Positions 1 through 9,537 of a DNA stretch of 64,000 nt are shown in pieces. The notes under the pieces were generated by a model. It made no database searches, was not told where the DNA came from, and saw only the letters and a program-made list of their open reading frames with translations. This stretch comes from Acidimicrobiaceae bacterium (GTDB taxonomy: Bacteria; Actinomycetota; Acidimicrobiia; Acidimicrobiales; Poriferisodalaceae), in the NCBI GenBank assembly GCA_026713105.1, contig JAPOPC010000064.1:121223-185222 (forward strand), in the 5' to 3' direction. Every line of letters begins with the position of its first letter. Position 1 is the first letter of the stretch. Both the position numbers and the translations under genes were made by a program.

Positions 1-1796
1 GCACGCCGCAATGCCTCGTGGTACCTCACGCATGCCTCTCGGCTGGTGGCGACAATCATCCCCTTGAAACCGTCGGGCATCACCGTGCCGATGTAGTGCC
101 GGAGGATGTCCTTGGCTTTCGCCTCGATCAGCTCGGGCGCTTCGAGCACCTGTGCAGTGGTGGCGTACTTGCGCTGGAGCGTTTTGCGCTGCTCGTCGGT
201 GAGTTCGGCGAACCACTGGAAGAAGACGTCGTCCATCTTCGAGGCGCCCTTGACCGCAGCATCGGTGGTGCGGCCCTCGTACAGGATCGGCACCGTCGAG
301 CCGTCGGCCTCAGACTCGGACAGCGTGTACCGGTCGAGGTAGCCACCGAAGATCTCCAGCGTCTTCTTGCGCTTGCCCAAGATGATCGGAGTGCCGGTGA
401 AACCGATCCGGGCGGCGTTGGGTACCGCGTTCATCAAGTTGGCGTGCAGCGTCGACGCCTGTGAGCGATGCGCCTCATCGACCATCACCAGGATCGATTC
501 CGACTCGTTCAGCGTTTCGAACGTCTCGCCTTCGCCCAACCCGTCGCCGTCGTCTCCAGAGGTGTCGCGGTACTTCTGGATCATCGCCATCACCAAAGCC
601 GGTCCTGGCTGGCGCAGCAGTTCTCGGACTTCGGCGGCGCTTCGGGCGACCTTGATGGTCTCGCCGACCAGTGCTGCGGTGCTGTTGAGCTGAGCCTGAA
701 GGTCGGTGCGATCGGTGACCAGAACGATCTTGCAGCTTCGGAGCTGGGGATGGCTGCGCATGGCCCGGATCAGGAAGACCATGGTCAGGCTCTTGCCCGA
801 ACCCTGGGTATGCCAGATAATCCCGCCCCGACGGTCGACATGGCCATCTATGGCGCGGGTATCGCCGGTGAGGAGGCGCCGCAAAGCCTTCTGGACGCCT
901 CGGTATTGCTGGTACCGGCCGACGAGCTTGATCGTGCGGCCGGCGCCAGCGCCGGTGAACAGCGTGAAGTGCCGGACGATGTCCAGCAGCCGTTCGGGCG
1001 CCAGCATGCCTGCCGTCAGCAACTCTTGTTGCGTAACGGCATTGACGGGCTTGCCGAGCGAGGCGGCGACCTCGTCGACGGTGGCGGGGCATGGATCTTT
1101 CCACGCCATGTAGTGCTCGGGTTCGGCCGAGAACGTCCCCGCCTGAGCGCGCTCGCCCGTCGTGGCGACGGTGAGCTGATTCGTCCAGAAGAGCTGCTCG
1201 GCACCCTCGTTGACTCCGCTGTCGCGCTGGTTGGCGTATCGGCGGAGTTGGTCGATTGCATCGGTGACGGCGCTGTCATGGCCAGGCGGTTTGGCCTCGA
1301 TCACGACCAGCGGAATGCCATTGACGAACAGCGTCACGTCGGGCCGGATGTTCGGCGCCTGCCCCGGTGTGGCCACCGCGAACTGCGACACGGCAAGAAA
1401 ATCGTTGGCTGACCAGTCATCCCAGTCGATGTAGTTGACGACTTGGTCTCGGCCTCTGTCCCAGCCGTCGAGTCCCTCGACCGTGGTTCCGCCCAGCAGC
1501 AAGTCGGTCGACAACCGGTTTGCCTCCAGCAACTTGGCACCCGCCGGCATCGACCGCAGATCTGCGATCGCAGCGCTGATTCGAGCCTCGTCCAGCCACG
1601 CGCTGCCGTCGGGACCACCGTTGATCTCTTTCAGCGCCTCACCGAGCCGCCGCTCCAAGATCACATCGCGATCGGCAGCACGAGCGTCGACTCCGTCAGC
1701 CTGCCGTTCGAACCAGATCAGCGTTTCCCAACCCAGCGAGAACAGATGCTCAAGCAGCGGCCGTTCCACCCGCTCCCACTCCGGACCAGGAGTCAC
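1..1796 (-). CDS. hsdR: Type I restriction enzyme R subunit, HsdR (3' end beyond window)
   Basis: Motor and nuclease subunit of a type I restriction-modification complex: it translocates DNA using ATP and cuts unmethylated DNA. I translated the open minus-strand frame from 1796; about 598 codons are inside the window and no stop occurs before base 1. Visible landmarks are a PD-(D/E)xK nuclease core near residues 150-170 (RPDVTLFVNG then VVIEAKPP), Walker A TQGSGKS near residue 332 and the DEAH box VDEAHRS near residue 440, followed by the FTGTPI motif. The start is a GTG that overlaps the TGA of hsdS (GTGA), matching the translational coupling of the upstream genes. Helicase domain 2 and the C-terminal domain lie largely outside the window, so completeness cannot be judged. 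Confidence 0.93.
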   Translation of the reverse strand, partial: MTPGPEWERVERPLLEHLFSLGWETLIWFERQADGVDARAADRDVILERRLGEALKEINGGPDGSAWLDEARISAAIADLRSMPAGAKLLEANRLSTDLLLGGTTVEGLDGWDRGRDQVVNYIDWDDWSANDFLAVSQFAVATPGQAPNIRPDVTLFVNGIPLVVIEAKPPGHDSAVTDAIDQLRRYANQRDSGVNEGAEQLFWTNQLTVATTGERAQAGTFSAEPEHYMAWKDPCPATVDEVAASLGKPVNAVTQQELLTAGMLAPERLLDIVRHFTLFTGAGAGRTIKLVGRYQQYRGVQKALRRLLTGDTRAIDGHVDRRGGIIWHTQGSGKSLTMVFLIRAMRSHPQLRSCKIVLVTDRTDLQAQLNSTAALVGETIKVARSAAEVRELLRQPGPALVMAMIQKYRDTSGDDGDGLGEGETFETLNESESILVMVDEAHRSQASTLHANLMNAVPNAARIGFTGTPIILGKRKKTLEIFGGYLDRYTLSESEADGSTVPILYEGRTTDAAVKGASKMDDVFFQWFAELTDEQRKTLQRKYATTAQVLEAPELIEAKAKDILRHYIGTVMPDGFKGMIVATSREACVRYHEALRR

Positions 1797-3019
1797 GCCG
1801 CCACCGTCCGAATTCGACCCGAGAGCAGATCCCCTACGAGACCGGTGCGGATGCCCCTGAGCTTCTTGGCGGTAGCTCGGTGTGCTTCAATCGAGGCATG
1901 CGCCGAATCAATGCGTGCCACTTCGGCCAGCTGCATTTCGAGATCTGGAAGCGAGATCTTCGTTGCACCAATGATCTGCTTGCTTAGATTTGGTTGCCCC
2001 GAACCCTGAACTGACGCCAGCATTCGCCTGGAACCAATACGAAGGGCCCAGTAGAGCCACCGGCGATTTGCGCGGTCGTGTTCAGGCTCAACGGCCAAGA
2101 CGGCCTGATTAGTCGCCGCATCAATCTCGAGCCAGCCGACCTCTCCGGCCGTTGCGCCGTACATTGCAACTACCGGTGTACCGGAGGGCACGATACGTAG
2201 CTGTAAATCTTGTACTGCCTTGGCCGAGACTGTTTCTTCGGTCGTCAGAACCGATGATCCGGCGACTTCACCAGACTTAATCCAAGGAATTCCGCCGCCG
2301 TAGTACTCAGGCACACTGCGCGGAGCCGTCCGACCGGCAGAAAGAGCACAGAAGTCAGCGAGAGCCAACGTCGAGAGCTTCGAATCGGGACGACCGAGAC
2401 TGGCTCGTTGCAAGATCCCCTCGAGTACCTGCTCATGCTTGGAGATGACGCGCTCACTGGCTTGGATGGATTCGTCGATCGTGTCAAGGATGTCTGCAAT
2501 CCTTTGTTGCTCATCCAGCGGCGGTACCGGAATCACCAAATCGCGGAGCTCTTCGTCGTAGATGTGAATGACCGTCGAGCCACGTCCCAAGCGCGATTTC
2601 TGGATGCGCGATGATGCGCAATCAGCAACATGCCCTAAGAAACTCGCATTGATTTCGATTGCTGGTCGGAGAATGATCACATCGCCGCCGCAGTAGGCGC
2701 GCCCACGCATGAGATTCACGGCGGACCGGCCAATGTCATCCACGTTCTCCCCCGAACTGGCGAAGAGGATGTCACCGTAGCGAAGTGGCGTATAGGAGTT
2801 GACGCGATCAGGGCGAATCCGCGATCGGGTGTCCGTGATTCGGCAGTCGTGATGTGTGTAGAGATCCCCATATCGAACACACGGAAGACCGTCATCAACC
2901 TCGTCTTGCTTGGAACCGCCGCCACTCCTAAGGAACAGGCCAATGTGTCCCAGCCGCTCAGCCGACCATCCGTCTGGCAACACTGCAAGAAGACCGCGTT
3001 TGACTCGCTCGTTACTCAT
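1793..3019 (-). CDS. hsdS: Type I restriction-modification specificity subunit, HsdS
   Basis: DNA-recognition subunit that sets the bipartite target of both methylation and cleavage. The protein of about 408 residues has two target-recognition domains, each followed by a conserved helix: the first ends with [19 protein letters not shown] near residue 180, and the second starts near residue 210 and contains [13 protein letters not shown] and [11 protein letters not shown]. That is the usual length and two-repeat layout of HsdS. The ATG at 3019 lies inside the end of hsdM (ATGAGTAA, 8 nt overlap); a TTG two codons upstream is possible but weaker. The gene sits between hsdM and hsdR in one operon. 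The recognition sequence cannot be read from the protein. Confidence 0.93.
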   Translation of the reverse strand: MSNERVKRGLLAVLPDGWSAERLGHIGLFLRSGGGSKQDEVDDGLPCVRYGDLYTHHDCRITDTRSRIRPDRVNSYTPLRYGDILFASSGENVDDIGRSAVNLMRGRAYCGGDVIILRPAIEINASFLGHVADCASSRIQKSRLGRGSTVIHIYDEELRDLVIPVPPLDEQQRIADILDTIDESIQASERVISKHEQVLEGILQRASLGRPDSKLSTLALADFCALSAGRTAPRSVPEYYGGGIPWIKSGEVAGSSVLTTEETVSAKAVQDLQLRIVPSGTPVVAMYGATAGEVGWLEIDAATNQAVLAVEPEHDRANRRWLYWALRIGSRRMLASVQGSGQPNLSKQIIGATKISLPDLEMQLAEVARIDSAHASIEAHRATAKKLRGIRTGLVGDLLSGRIRTVAA

Positions 3020-5399
3020 AGCCAAGTTGGATCAAGTGTGTTCGAAGAGCAGCGGTGGGCGCAATCCGTGCGGCGTCGAGTTGATGGAGGGTGCGTCCGT
3101 ACTTCCTGACGAGGTTGTCGTACCAAGTGACGCTGTCGCGCTCCACGGTGGCGTAGTGGTCGATCACGAGCTGTTCAAGACGGCTGCGAAGCACGCCAAT
3201 GACTTCGTCGGGAGCATCGGCCTCTTGCATGGCAGCGAGGGTTCGGCGGGTCGTGTCGAGGAGGGAGGTGTCAAGGGCCGTGAGCAACTTCTTTGAATTG
3301 GTGCGTTTCGATTTCATCTTCTTGATCTCGGCCAGAGTCGGGGCGTCCTCGCGGGGCACTTCCTCATCGTCGTAGGAGGCCTCGGCAGCCTTGATCTCGC
3401 CATCCAAGCTGGCGAGCGCGGCCGCAAGCTCTGCCCGGGAGGTCAACTGCGCCCCCGCGAGGAGCTTGACGGCAATCTGATCCGTCAGGTCGGGGGCGTT
3501 CTTGTCGTCTTGGCTGGCTTCGGCAGTGGTGAGCCAGGCCTCGATGACTGCCTTCCAGCCCCGGCTGACCGCAGTTTGGAGTTCGTGGACGCTGTCCTCC
3601 CACCATGTGGCTGCAATGCCGGCCGCGACGAAGCCGTCTACCCCAGCAGCGGCCATTTTGGCGCTGAAGTCCTCGACAAGCTGTCGGCGTACGCCAGCGA
3701 GGCTGTCTATACCGGGCAGGACGCGCAGCATTGGTTCGACGGTGTCGGCCCACCATTGGGGCCACGGGCTGGCGGCTGCTCGCTGAGTCGCGGCGTAGCC
3801 GATAGCGCCATGTGCGGCTTCTCGCCCTTCGGGAGAGGCGATGTTGTGGCACCAGTCGGCGTAGCCATCGCCGCGATCGGAGAACAGGACCTCCAGGGCA
3901 TTCAAACCAGCCCGCTCCAACAGCTCTGCGGCACCGTTGATCTCGTCCATGGGCACGCCGCCGTGGAGGTGGGCTCGCACGTCGTGGGGCTCGGGCGGTG
4001 GGGAGTTGTCGGCATAGCGTCGGATGTTGCAGTTGAAATCGTTCTCGGCCAGCTCGCCGATGGTGACGATCTTGGCGAAGCCGTCGACGTCGGCGAAGTC
4101 TCGGTAGGTCGCTGTGATCTTCTCTTCGTCCCGAGGACGCAGGTGATTCTGGGCACGGCCCTCGCCGTAGTCGCGATCGGCGTTGATGAACAGCACCTTG
4201 CCCCGCCGCTCGGGCGGCTTCGAACCCTTGGCTCGCAAAATCAGGATCGCAGCGGGGATGCCGGTTCCATAGAACAGATTCGGGCCAAGGCCGATGACGG
4301 TGTCGAGCAGGTCGTCTTCGATGATCTTCTGACGAATGGACCCTTCGACCCCGCCTCGGAACAACACCCCGTGGGGCATGACCGTGGCGAGGATGCCGTC
4401 GTCCTTGAGGACGGCCAGCATGTGCTGCAGGAACATGAGGTCGGCCTTCTTGCCGCCCTCAGGGGTGTAGCCGTAGTGAAACCGCTCTGTGTGGGTGAGC
4501 GAGTCCTTGTCGTAGTTCTGGCTGAACGGCGGGTTGGTGATGACACGGTCGAACCGCTTCAGCTCGCCGCCGCTGGTGTGCTCGGGGTTGGTGAGTGTGT
4601 CGTTGTTCTTGAGGTCGGCGTCTCGGATGCCGTGCAGCAGCATGTTCATCTTCGAGATCGACCAGGTGGTGCCGTTGTTCTCCTGGCCGGCCAGTACGAG
4701 GTTGGCTGCATTGCCGCCGTTGTCGACCACATGGTTGCGGGCGTAGATCAACATGCCGCCAGAACCCGAGCACGGGTCGTAGATGCTCATGCCGTCCTGC
4801 GGGTCGACGAGGCGCACCATCAGCTGGACGACTGGGCGAGGTGTATAGAACTCGCCGCCCTTCTTGCCCGCAGAGTCGGCGAAGTCTCGGATCAGGTACT
4901 CGTAGGCCGCGCCGAGTAGGTCGGGGAACTCGAAGTCCTCATTGCGCAGCGGGTACTTCGTGAAGTGGTCGATGAGGTCGCGCCACTTCTTGTCGGTGAC
5001 CGTCGAAGTGCCCACCCGCCGGTTGAAGTCGATGTGCTGCAGGACGCCTTCGAGCGAGTGATTGTGCTCTTCGAGAGCGCCGAGCGCCTTGTTCAGCCCG
5101 TCACCGACCTGGTGGTGGAGTTCGTCGCGCAGCGTCGACCAGCGGGCCTGAGGCGGCACGAAGAACGCTTCGTTGTAGTAGTCGGAGTCGTCGGCCCGCT
5201 GCTCGGCTTCCTCCTGCGAGCGGCCCTGGGCAAGCTGGTCCTCGATGACCAGCCGACGCTCCTCGTCGAACACATCGCTCGCCCGCTTCAGGAACAGCGC
5301 GCCGAAGATGTACTCCTTGAACTCCGAGGCATCCATCTTCCCCCGCAAGATGTCCGCGGCGGCAAACAGATGCCGTTCGAGCTGAGGCAGTGTGAGCAC
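3012..5399 (-). CDS. hsdM: Type I restriction-modification DNA methyltransferase subunit, HsdM
   Basis: N6-adenine methyltransferase subunit that protects host DNA and forms the core of the restriction complex. It has an N-terminal helical HsdM domain (residues about 5-150), the SAM-binding motif DPCSGSGG at 208-215 and the catalytic NPPF at 289-292 (context [14 protein letters not shown]). The start is GTG at 5399. At 795 residues it is far longer than typical HsdM proteins of roughly 500; the extra C-terminal 300 residues are mostly helical and charged, with a lysine-rich stretch ([14 protein letters not shown]) and probable coiled coil, and could be a fused accessory or HsdS-contact domain. 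First gene of the minus-strand hsdM-hsdS-hsdR operon. Confidence 0.93.
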   Translation of the reverse strand: MLTLPQLERHLFAAADILRGKMDASEFKEYIFGALFLKRASDVFDEERRLVIEDQLAQGRSQEEAEQRADDSDYYNEAFFVPPQARWSTLRDELHHQVGDGLNKALGALEEHNHSLEGVLQHIDFNRRVGTSTVTDKKWRDLIDHFTKYPLRNEDFEFPDLLGAAYEYLIRDFADSAGKKGGEFYTPRPVVQLMVRLVDPQDGMSIYDPCSGSGGMLIYARNHVVDNGGNAANLVLAGQENNGTTWSISKMNMLLHGIRDADLKNNDTLTNPEHTSGGELKRFDRVITNPPFSQNYDKDSLTHTERFHYGYTPEGGKKADLMFLQHMLAVLKDDGILATVMPHGVLFRGGVEGSIRQKIIEDDLLDTVIGLGPNLFYGTGIPAAILILRAKGSKPPERRGKVLFINADRDYGEGRAQNHLRPRDEEKITATYRDFADVDGFAKIVTIGELAENDFNCNIRRYADNSPPPEPHDVRAHLHGGVPMDEINGAAELLERAGLNALEVLFSDRGDGYADWCHNIASPEGREAAHGAIGYAATQRAAASPWPQWWADTVEPMLRVLPGIDSLAGVRRQLVEDFSAKMAAAGVDGFVAAGIAATWWEDSVHELQTAVSRGWKAVIEAWLTTAEASQDDKNAPDLTDQIAVKLLAGAQLTSRAELAAALASLDGEIKAAEASYDDEEVPREDAPTLAEIKKMKSKRTNSKKLLTALDTSLLDTTRRTLAAMQEADAPDEVIGVLRSRLEQLVIDHYATVERDSVTWYDNLVRKYGRTLHQLDAARIAPTAALRTHLIQLGYE

Positions 5400-6092
5400 A
5401 GCGCGAGGCTAGGTCACCGACGCTCCAGAGGGTCGAGGCCCACGGGCCGAAATACCAAGAGTGCCGGCGGGCCATCTTCACCCGACTTGCCGGAGTGTCG
5501 GGTCCCTTGGGTCACCAACCAGGCACCCGCCGTAGCAGTGCCGTGGCGCAAGGCCTGGACTCGCATGCGCGTCAAGGTTCAGGACGGTTGGCGAGTCCTG
5601 CTCTGCGCCATGTCACCATCGCCGGGAATCGGTTTCGCCGGCCACGGACGACCTTGCGGTTGCACAAGACGTACCACCGACCTAGCAAGCCGAGAAAATC
5701 TGAGCATTCTTGTGCCACCTCCCTCCTAACGTGGTGGGATGCTTCGCATACCCATCCGGGCGACGGCCCTCATCACGTCAACGCCCTTAGGTCATCGCTG
5801 GCTCGCAACGTCATGAATCTGCATGCTCTCGCGCAGCGAGGCGATGGAAGCTGCAGCGATGACGCGGGTATCACGCTTGGAGCGTTCAGCGACGTCGATG
5901 GCCCCGGGCGCATCTGGGAGCACGGCAGCGGGTGCCTGCGGCAGCCTGCCTTCCGCTCGTTGTGCCCAGATACGAACCAGTATCGGCTCCTGTTGGCTCG
6001 CGGCCTGAGCCACCGAGCAACACGCAACCGCTTGCTTGCACGGCAGAAAGCTAGACATTGCCTTCAACCCCGAATCGGGAAGGATTTCGACC
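5400..6092. other. Divergent intergenic region between hsd and herA operons
   Basis: About 690 bases between the divergent hsdMSR and herA-nurA-methyltransferase operons. Open frames exist on both strands (for example 5495-6199 plus and 5792-6103 minus), but their products show no recognisable domain and look like chance frames. It must carry both promoters; the stretch near 5690-5730 is locally AT-richer. I could not assign -10/-35 elements with confidence. Confidence 0.4.
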
Positions 6093-8213
6093 ATGTCAAC
6101 CAATCAGCCCGACCAGACGCGAGACCAAGCGCCCGAGGACCTTGCAGGGTCGCTGAGCGATATCGCCTCCGAGCATCACCGACAACGGCTGTTCAATGAG
6201 GGGCGCATGGTCGGTGACGTGATTGAGCTCGACTACTCCCATGCACTTGTCCTGGTGCATGACAGCGCGAAACAGCGGGTGGGAGGAGTTCAGCAGGGCG
6301 CGCTCATTGTCGCGGCCCGCACCAGCGACACCTCTCGTGCGCCTACTACATGTCTGCTCCTGCGGGTGCTCAAGGGGTCGCCACTGCCAAACGATGTTCA
6401 GGCCAAGCAAGCTCGGTTTGATGCTGCGCAGCGAGTCGCCGATTCGCCAGACAATTGGGACGACCGCAAGAACACCGATCTCTTCACGCAAGACATGATG
6501 CGCTACTCCGGGGTTCGGTGTCGCGTACTTGGCTCGCTGGAGCAATCGCAGGGCGAGAATCCACCCGCATGGCAGTTTCACAGTGACGTTGACAATTTCT
6601 ATGCGGGCCAGGGTATGAAGGTTTATAAGCCGACAGGAATGGCCTTAGAAGCGATTCTCCGCGCCGCAAGCCGCGCTACGTCGGACGCGACGTCTGCCCA
6701 AATTGGTAGAGTTCGATACGCAACCTCGGCACCGTCTGATAGCGCACGAGTTGTCATCACGTCCGAGGACTTTCTGGCCCAACGCACTGCCCTGTTCGGC
6801 ATGACGCGCACCGGCAAGTCCAATACGGCCAAGCTAATTGCCCAGGCCGTATTTCAACTGCGCCACAGCACTCCATCGGTACGTGTGGGGCAACTCATCT
6901 TCGATCCCAACGGTGAGTATGCGAACGATAACCCGCAAGACGCAGGCTGCCTTCGTAACCTCGCCACCAGCGAATCCGACCCACGCTCGGGTGTGGCCAC
7001 GTATGGGTTGTTCCCTCACCCCTATGACGAGTATCGTCGCATCACAAAATTCAATTTCTTTGGTGCTGCCCTGCCTCACCAACATCCGGGAACAGCCGCG
7101 GCCGAAGAAGCGCTACGCGGACTGCAACAGGGCAAGGAAATTCTCAATCATCATCTCGCCGGAGAATCCAGCGGCTACATTCGACCATTCGTGGCGCTTG
7201 AGCTGAAGGTGCCACCAGATGCGACAGATCGCGGGGGGTGGACACGCTTTCGTCGCCAGGTTCTGATTTATCAATCAATTCTGGCCAGCGCCGGATTCGC
7301 GCCCCCAAATTATCCGCCAGACACCACCAACCTGTTTTCCGAGAAAATACGCGGTGCGATGGGCAATGACCCGGACCTCGCTCCCCATGTAGGCCGCCTT
7401 GCTAGTAGCCGACTTGATTGGGACAGCTTGCATAAGTTCGCCTCATCGTTTGCAGACTGGTTCAAGTCAGATGCATTCAAGGCATTCGACCGAGATTACC
7501 AAAGCAGATCTGAGTCGAAAGACGGTATTGCTCGTTCATGGGCAGATCAGCCGTTGCTCGATTTGCTGAAGTTCTATGATAACACCCGAGGTCGAAATGT
7601 GGCCTCCGATGCACGGATTTGGCACAATGCCGAACAGACCGGTGACTATGTTCAAGATGTCGTGTCGGACCTTCAAGCTGGCCGTTTAGTGATCATCGAT
7701 CAGTCCATTGGCTCGCCAGACATGAACCGCAATGCTGGCGAACGCATTATGCAGGCGCTGTTTGCCAGTCAACAAAAGGCCTTTACTGAACCGAAGACCG
7801 ACTCCGAGACTGGCCAGCTAACGAAGCCGCCGTCTGTGATCGTCTACGTCGAAGAAGCGCATACACTGCTACCAAGCGGGAATGACGACTTGACTAGCCC
7901 TTGGGTTAGGGCAGCCAAAGAGGGAGCGAAGTTCAATATCGGATTGGTCTATTCTACGCAAGAGCCTTCGTCGATCCAGTCCAACATCCTCAAGAATACA
8001 GAGAACTGGTTTATCGCTCATCTCAACAACACTGACGAAACTCGACAACTAGCGAAATTCAATGACTTCGAGGACTTTGCTGACACTCTAATCTCGGTCA
8101 ACGAAGTGGGATATCTGCGAATGCGTACTCGGTCAAGCCGCTTTACCCTACCGGTTCAGGTCGACAAATTTGCCGTGTCCACGACACTAGAGGGGCAGAC
8201 AGATGCCGTATGA
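6093..8213 (+). CDS. herA: HerA/DUF87-family hexameric DNA translocase ATPase
   Basis: Predicted FtsK/HerA-superfamily ATPase that pumps or opens DNA for a partner nuclease. The 706-residue protein has an N-terminal beta-barrel-like HAS region (about 36-180), Walker A FGMTRTGKSN (235-244), the HerA-typical LIFDPNGEYAN (268-278), Walker B VIVYVEEAHTLLP (583-593) and a sensor region GLVYSTQEPSSI (617-628). The ATG at 6093 is preceded by GGAAGG; an in-frame upstream ATG at 6036 lacks such a site. The stop overlaps the nurA start by 11 nt, so the two proteins are probably made together. Family knowledge: HerA works with NurA in end resection in archaea, and HerA-like ATPases recur in bacterial defence systems. 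A sampled line (7561-7620) is 47% GC, far below neighbours, suggesting acquisition by transfer. Confidence 0.88.
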   Translation: MSTNQPDQTRDQAPEDLAGSLSDIASEHHRQRLFNEGRMVGDVIELDYSHALVLVHDSAKQRVGGVQQGALIVAARTSDTSRAPTTCLLLRVLKGSPLPNDVQAKQARFDAAQRVADSPDNWDDRKNTDLFTQDMMRYSGVRCRVLGSLEQSQGENPPAWQFHSDVDNFYAGQGMKVYKPTGMALEAILRAASRATSDATSAQIGRVRYATSAPSDSARVVITSEDFLAQRTALFGMTRTGKSNTAKLIAQAVFQLRHSTPSVRVGQLIFDPNGEYANDNPQDAGCLRNLATSESDPRSGVATYGLFPHPYDEYRRITKFNFFGAALPHQHPGTAAAEEALRGLQQGKEILNHHLAGESSGYIRPFVALELKVPPDATDRGGWTRFRRQVLIYQSILASAGFAPPNYPPDTTNLFSEKIRGAMGNDPDLAPHVGRLASSRLDWDSLHKFASSFADWFKSDAFKAFDRDYQSRSESKDGIARSWADQPLLDLLKFYDNTRGRNVASDARIWHNAEQTGDYVQDVVSDLQAGRLVIIDQSIGSPDMNRNAGERIMQALFASQQKAFTEPKTDSETGQLTKPPSVIVYVEEAHTLLPSGNDDLTSPWVRAAKEGAKFNIGLVYSTQEPSSIQSNILKNTENWFIAHLNNTDETRQLAKFNDFEDFADTLISVNEVGYLRMRTRSSRFTLPVQVDKFAVSTTLEGQTDAV

Positions 8214-9537
8214 GGGGGAGCGTGCTCGTGGCTTGTCCATATCGCGTCTAATGGACAGCCGAGCGGTACGCGAATTCGATGCCGAAATAATCAAGACATC
8301 GCAGCACGCGGCAGCACAGTCACTGCCCCACATACTTGAGCCCGTGTCCCAGCGTGTGCCGATCCGCCGGCTACTGGCCTTCGACGGCTCATCAGTGCAA
8401 CACGCTGTCGAGAACGGATTTCCTGGCGCGGAAGCGTGCGTGCTCAACTTTGCCGTTGTCCTCTTGGAACTGGAAGCGATGCGCAAATTGAAGACCGATC
8501 CAATCCCGAGTCCACGTGTGATACGCGAGCTAGAGCACGACTCGACGCTGAGTTCGATCCTGCCAGGACGTAACATCATCGGGCGCAGCTGCTACGCGGA
8601 CAGCCCAAGAAAGTTCTTTCGGTACACAGTGTACCGAGACTTATCACAGGCGACATTGGCGTCGGGCCACGAAACGCTCTTGCAAACGCTACAGCGCATT
8701 ACTGCGAGCCGAAGCTCAACGGAGATCAGCTGTGCCAACGACGGATGTGGGCGTCGCGTGATACCGACTGACGCCATCGAAACCTGTGGGTGCGGTGAGC
8801 CGATTTTTCCAACGGACGGGCTGCGAGCACACGAACGTTTCGAGGATTATGGCAGCAGCGCGCAAGCGTACACCGCTGTGCAAGCGGTTATTGAACATCT
8901 CGCTCTCCTAAACATCATGCGATGGTTGGAATTGCACGCACCTCATTCGGCCTTCAGCGACACCGGTTTCGTACTCGACGGTCCTTTGGCAATATTCGGT
9001 ATGCCCGCATGGCTCAGCGCCTATATTCAACGGGAAATTGAGCGCATCAATCAGAACATTCGGCGTAGCGGCCAACCCGGTATCCTGCTGATGGGAGTCG
9101 AAAAGACGGGCATGTTTGTTGAACACTTGGCGACCCTCGATTGGACTGATGCTGGCGGAGTGCGATCACGTATATCGAACGGCACCGTCTTCACGCCGGA
9201 CAAAGGGTATATCCACCAATCTATAGTTCTTCGGCCATTGAGCGCGAAGTTTCATGGCCAAGACACTTATTACGGTCGACATATCATGTACAAGTCACAT
9301 AGTGGGCAGCATGTCGTCGTCACCACGCCTCAAGTCAACGAAGATGGACGCGATCCCGATTGTGTCGAAGAATCTGCGTTTCCTCGTATCGTAGATGTGC
9401 TCGACCTACTTGACGAGCTTGGCACCTTTCTCTATCAAGACGGCTTTGCGCCACTTGTACGAGCCCATGCTCATGCAGCCATCCCCCTGCGAGTTGGCAG
9501 CCAATTGCTGGATTCGTTCTTCGGAAGCTCAAGATGA
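8203..9537 (+). CDS. nurA: NurA-fold nuclease with zinc-ribbon-like insertion
   Basis: Predicted nuclease partner of the HerA ATPase encoded just upstream. NurA-type acidic motifs are visible: LLAFDGSS with D61, VLDGPLAIFG with D259, a YYGRHIMYK segment near 357-364, and the C-terminal RAHAHAAIPLRVG (420-432). Between the first two motifs lie four cysteines, C177 and C182 (C-x4-C) and C195 and C197 (C-x-C), consistent with a zinc ribbon not usual in archaeal NurA. At 444 residues it is longer than typical NurA (300-400). The ATG lies inside the herA 3' end, and the stop overlaps the methyltransferase start (ATGA). The NurA assignment rests on motif pattern plus HerA context, since NurA sequences diverge strongly. 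Confidence 0.75.
   Translation: MPYEGERARGLSISRLMDSRAVREFDAEIIKTSQHAAAQSLPHILEPVSQRVPIRRLLAFDGSSVQHAVENGFPGAEACVLNFAVVLLELEAMRKLKTDPIPSPRVIRELEHDSTLSSILPGRNIIGRSCYADSPRKFFRYTVYRDLSQATLASGHETLLQTLQRITASRSSTEISCANDGCGRRVIPTDAIETCGCGEPIFPTDGLRAHERFEDYGSSAQAYTAVQAVIEHLALLNIMRWLELHAPHSAFSDTGFVLDGPLAIFGMPAWLSAYIQREIERINQNIRRSGQPGILLMGVEKTGMFVEHLATLDWTDAGGVRSRISNGTVFTPDKGYIHQSIVLRPLSAKFHGQDTYYGRHIMYKSHSGQHVVVTTPQVNEDGRDPDCVEESAFPRIVDVLDLLDELGTFLYQDGFAPLVRAHAHAAIPLRVGSQLLDSFFGSSR

Noticed and set aside
5495..6199. 234-codon plus frame between the two defence operons
   Set aside because: No domain, no RBS, and it overlaps the well-supported herA start in another frame.
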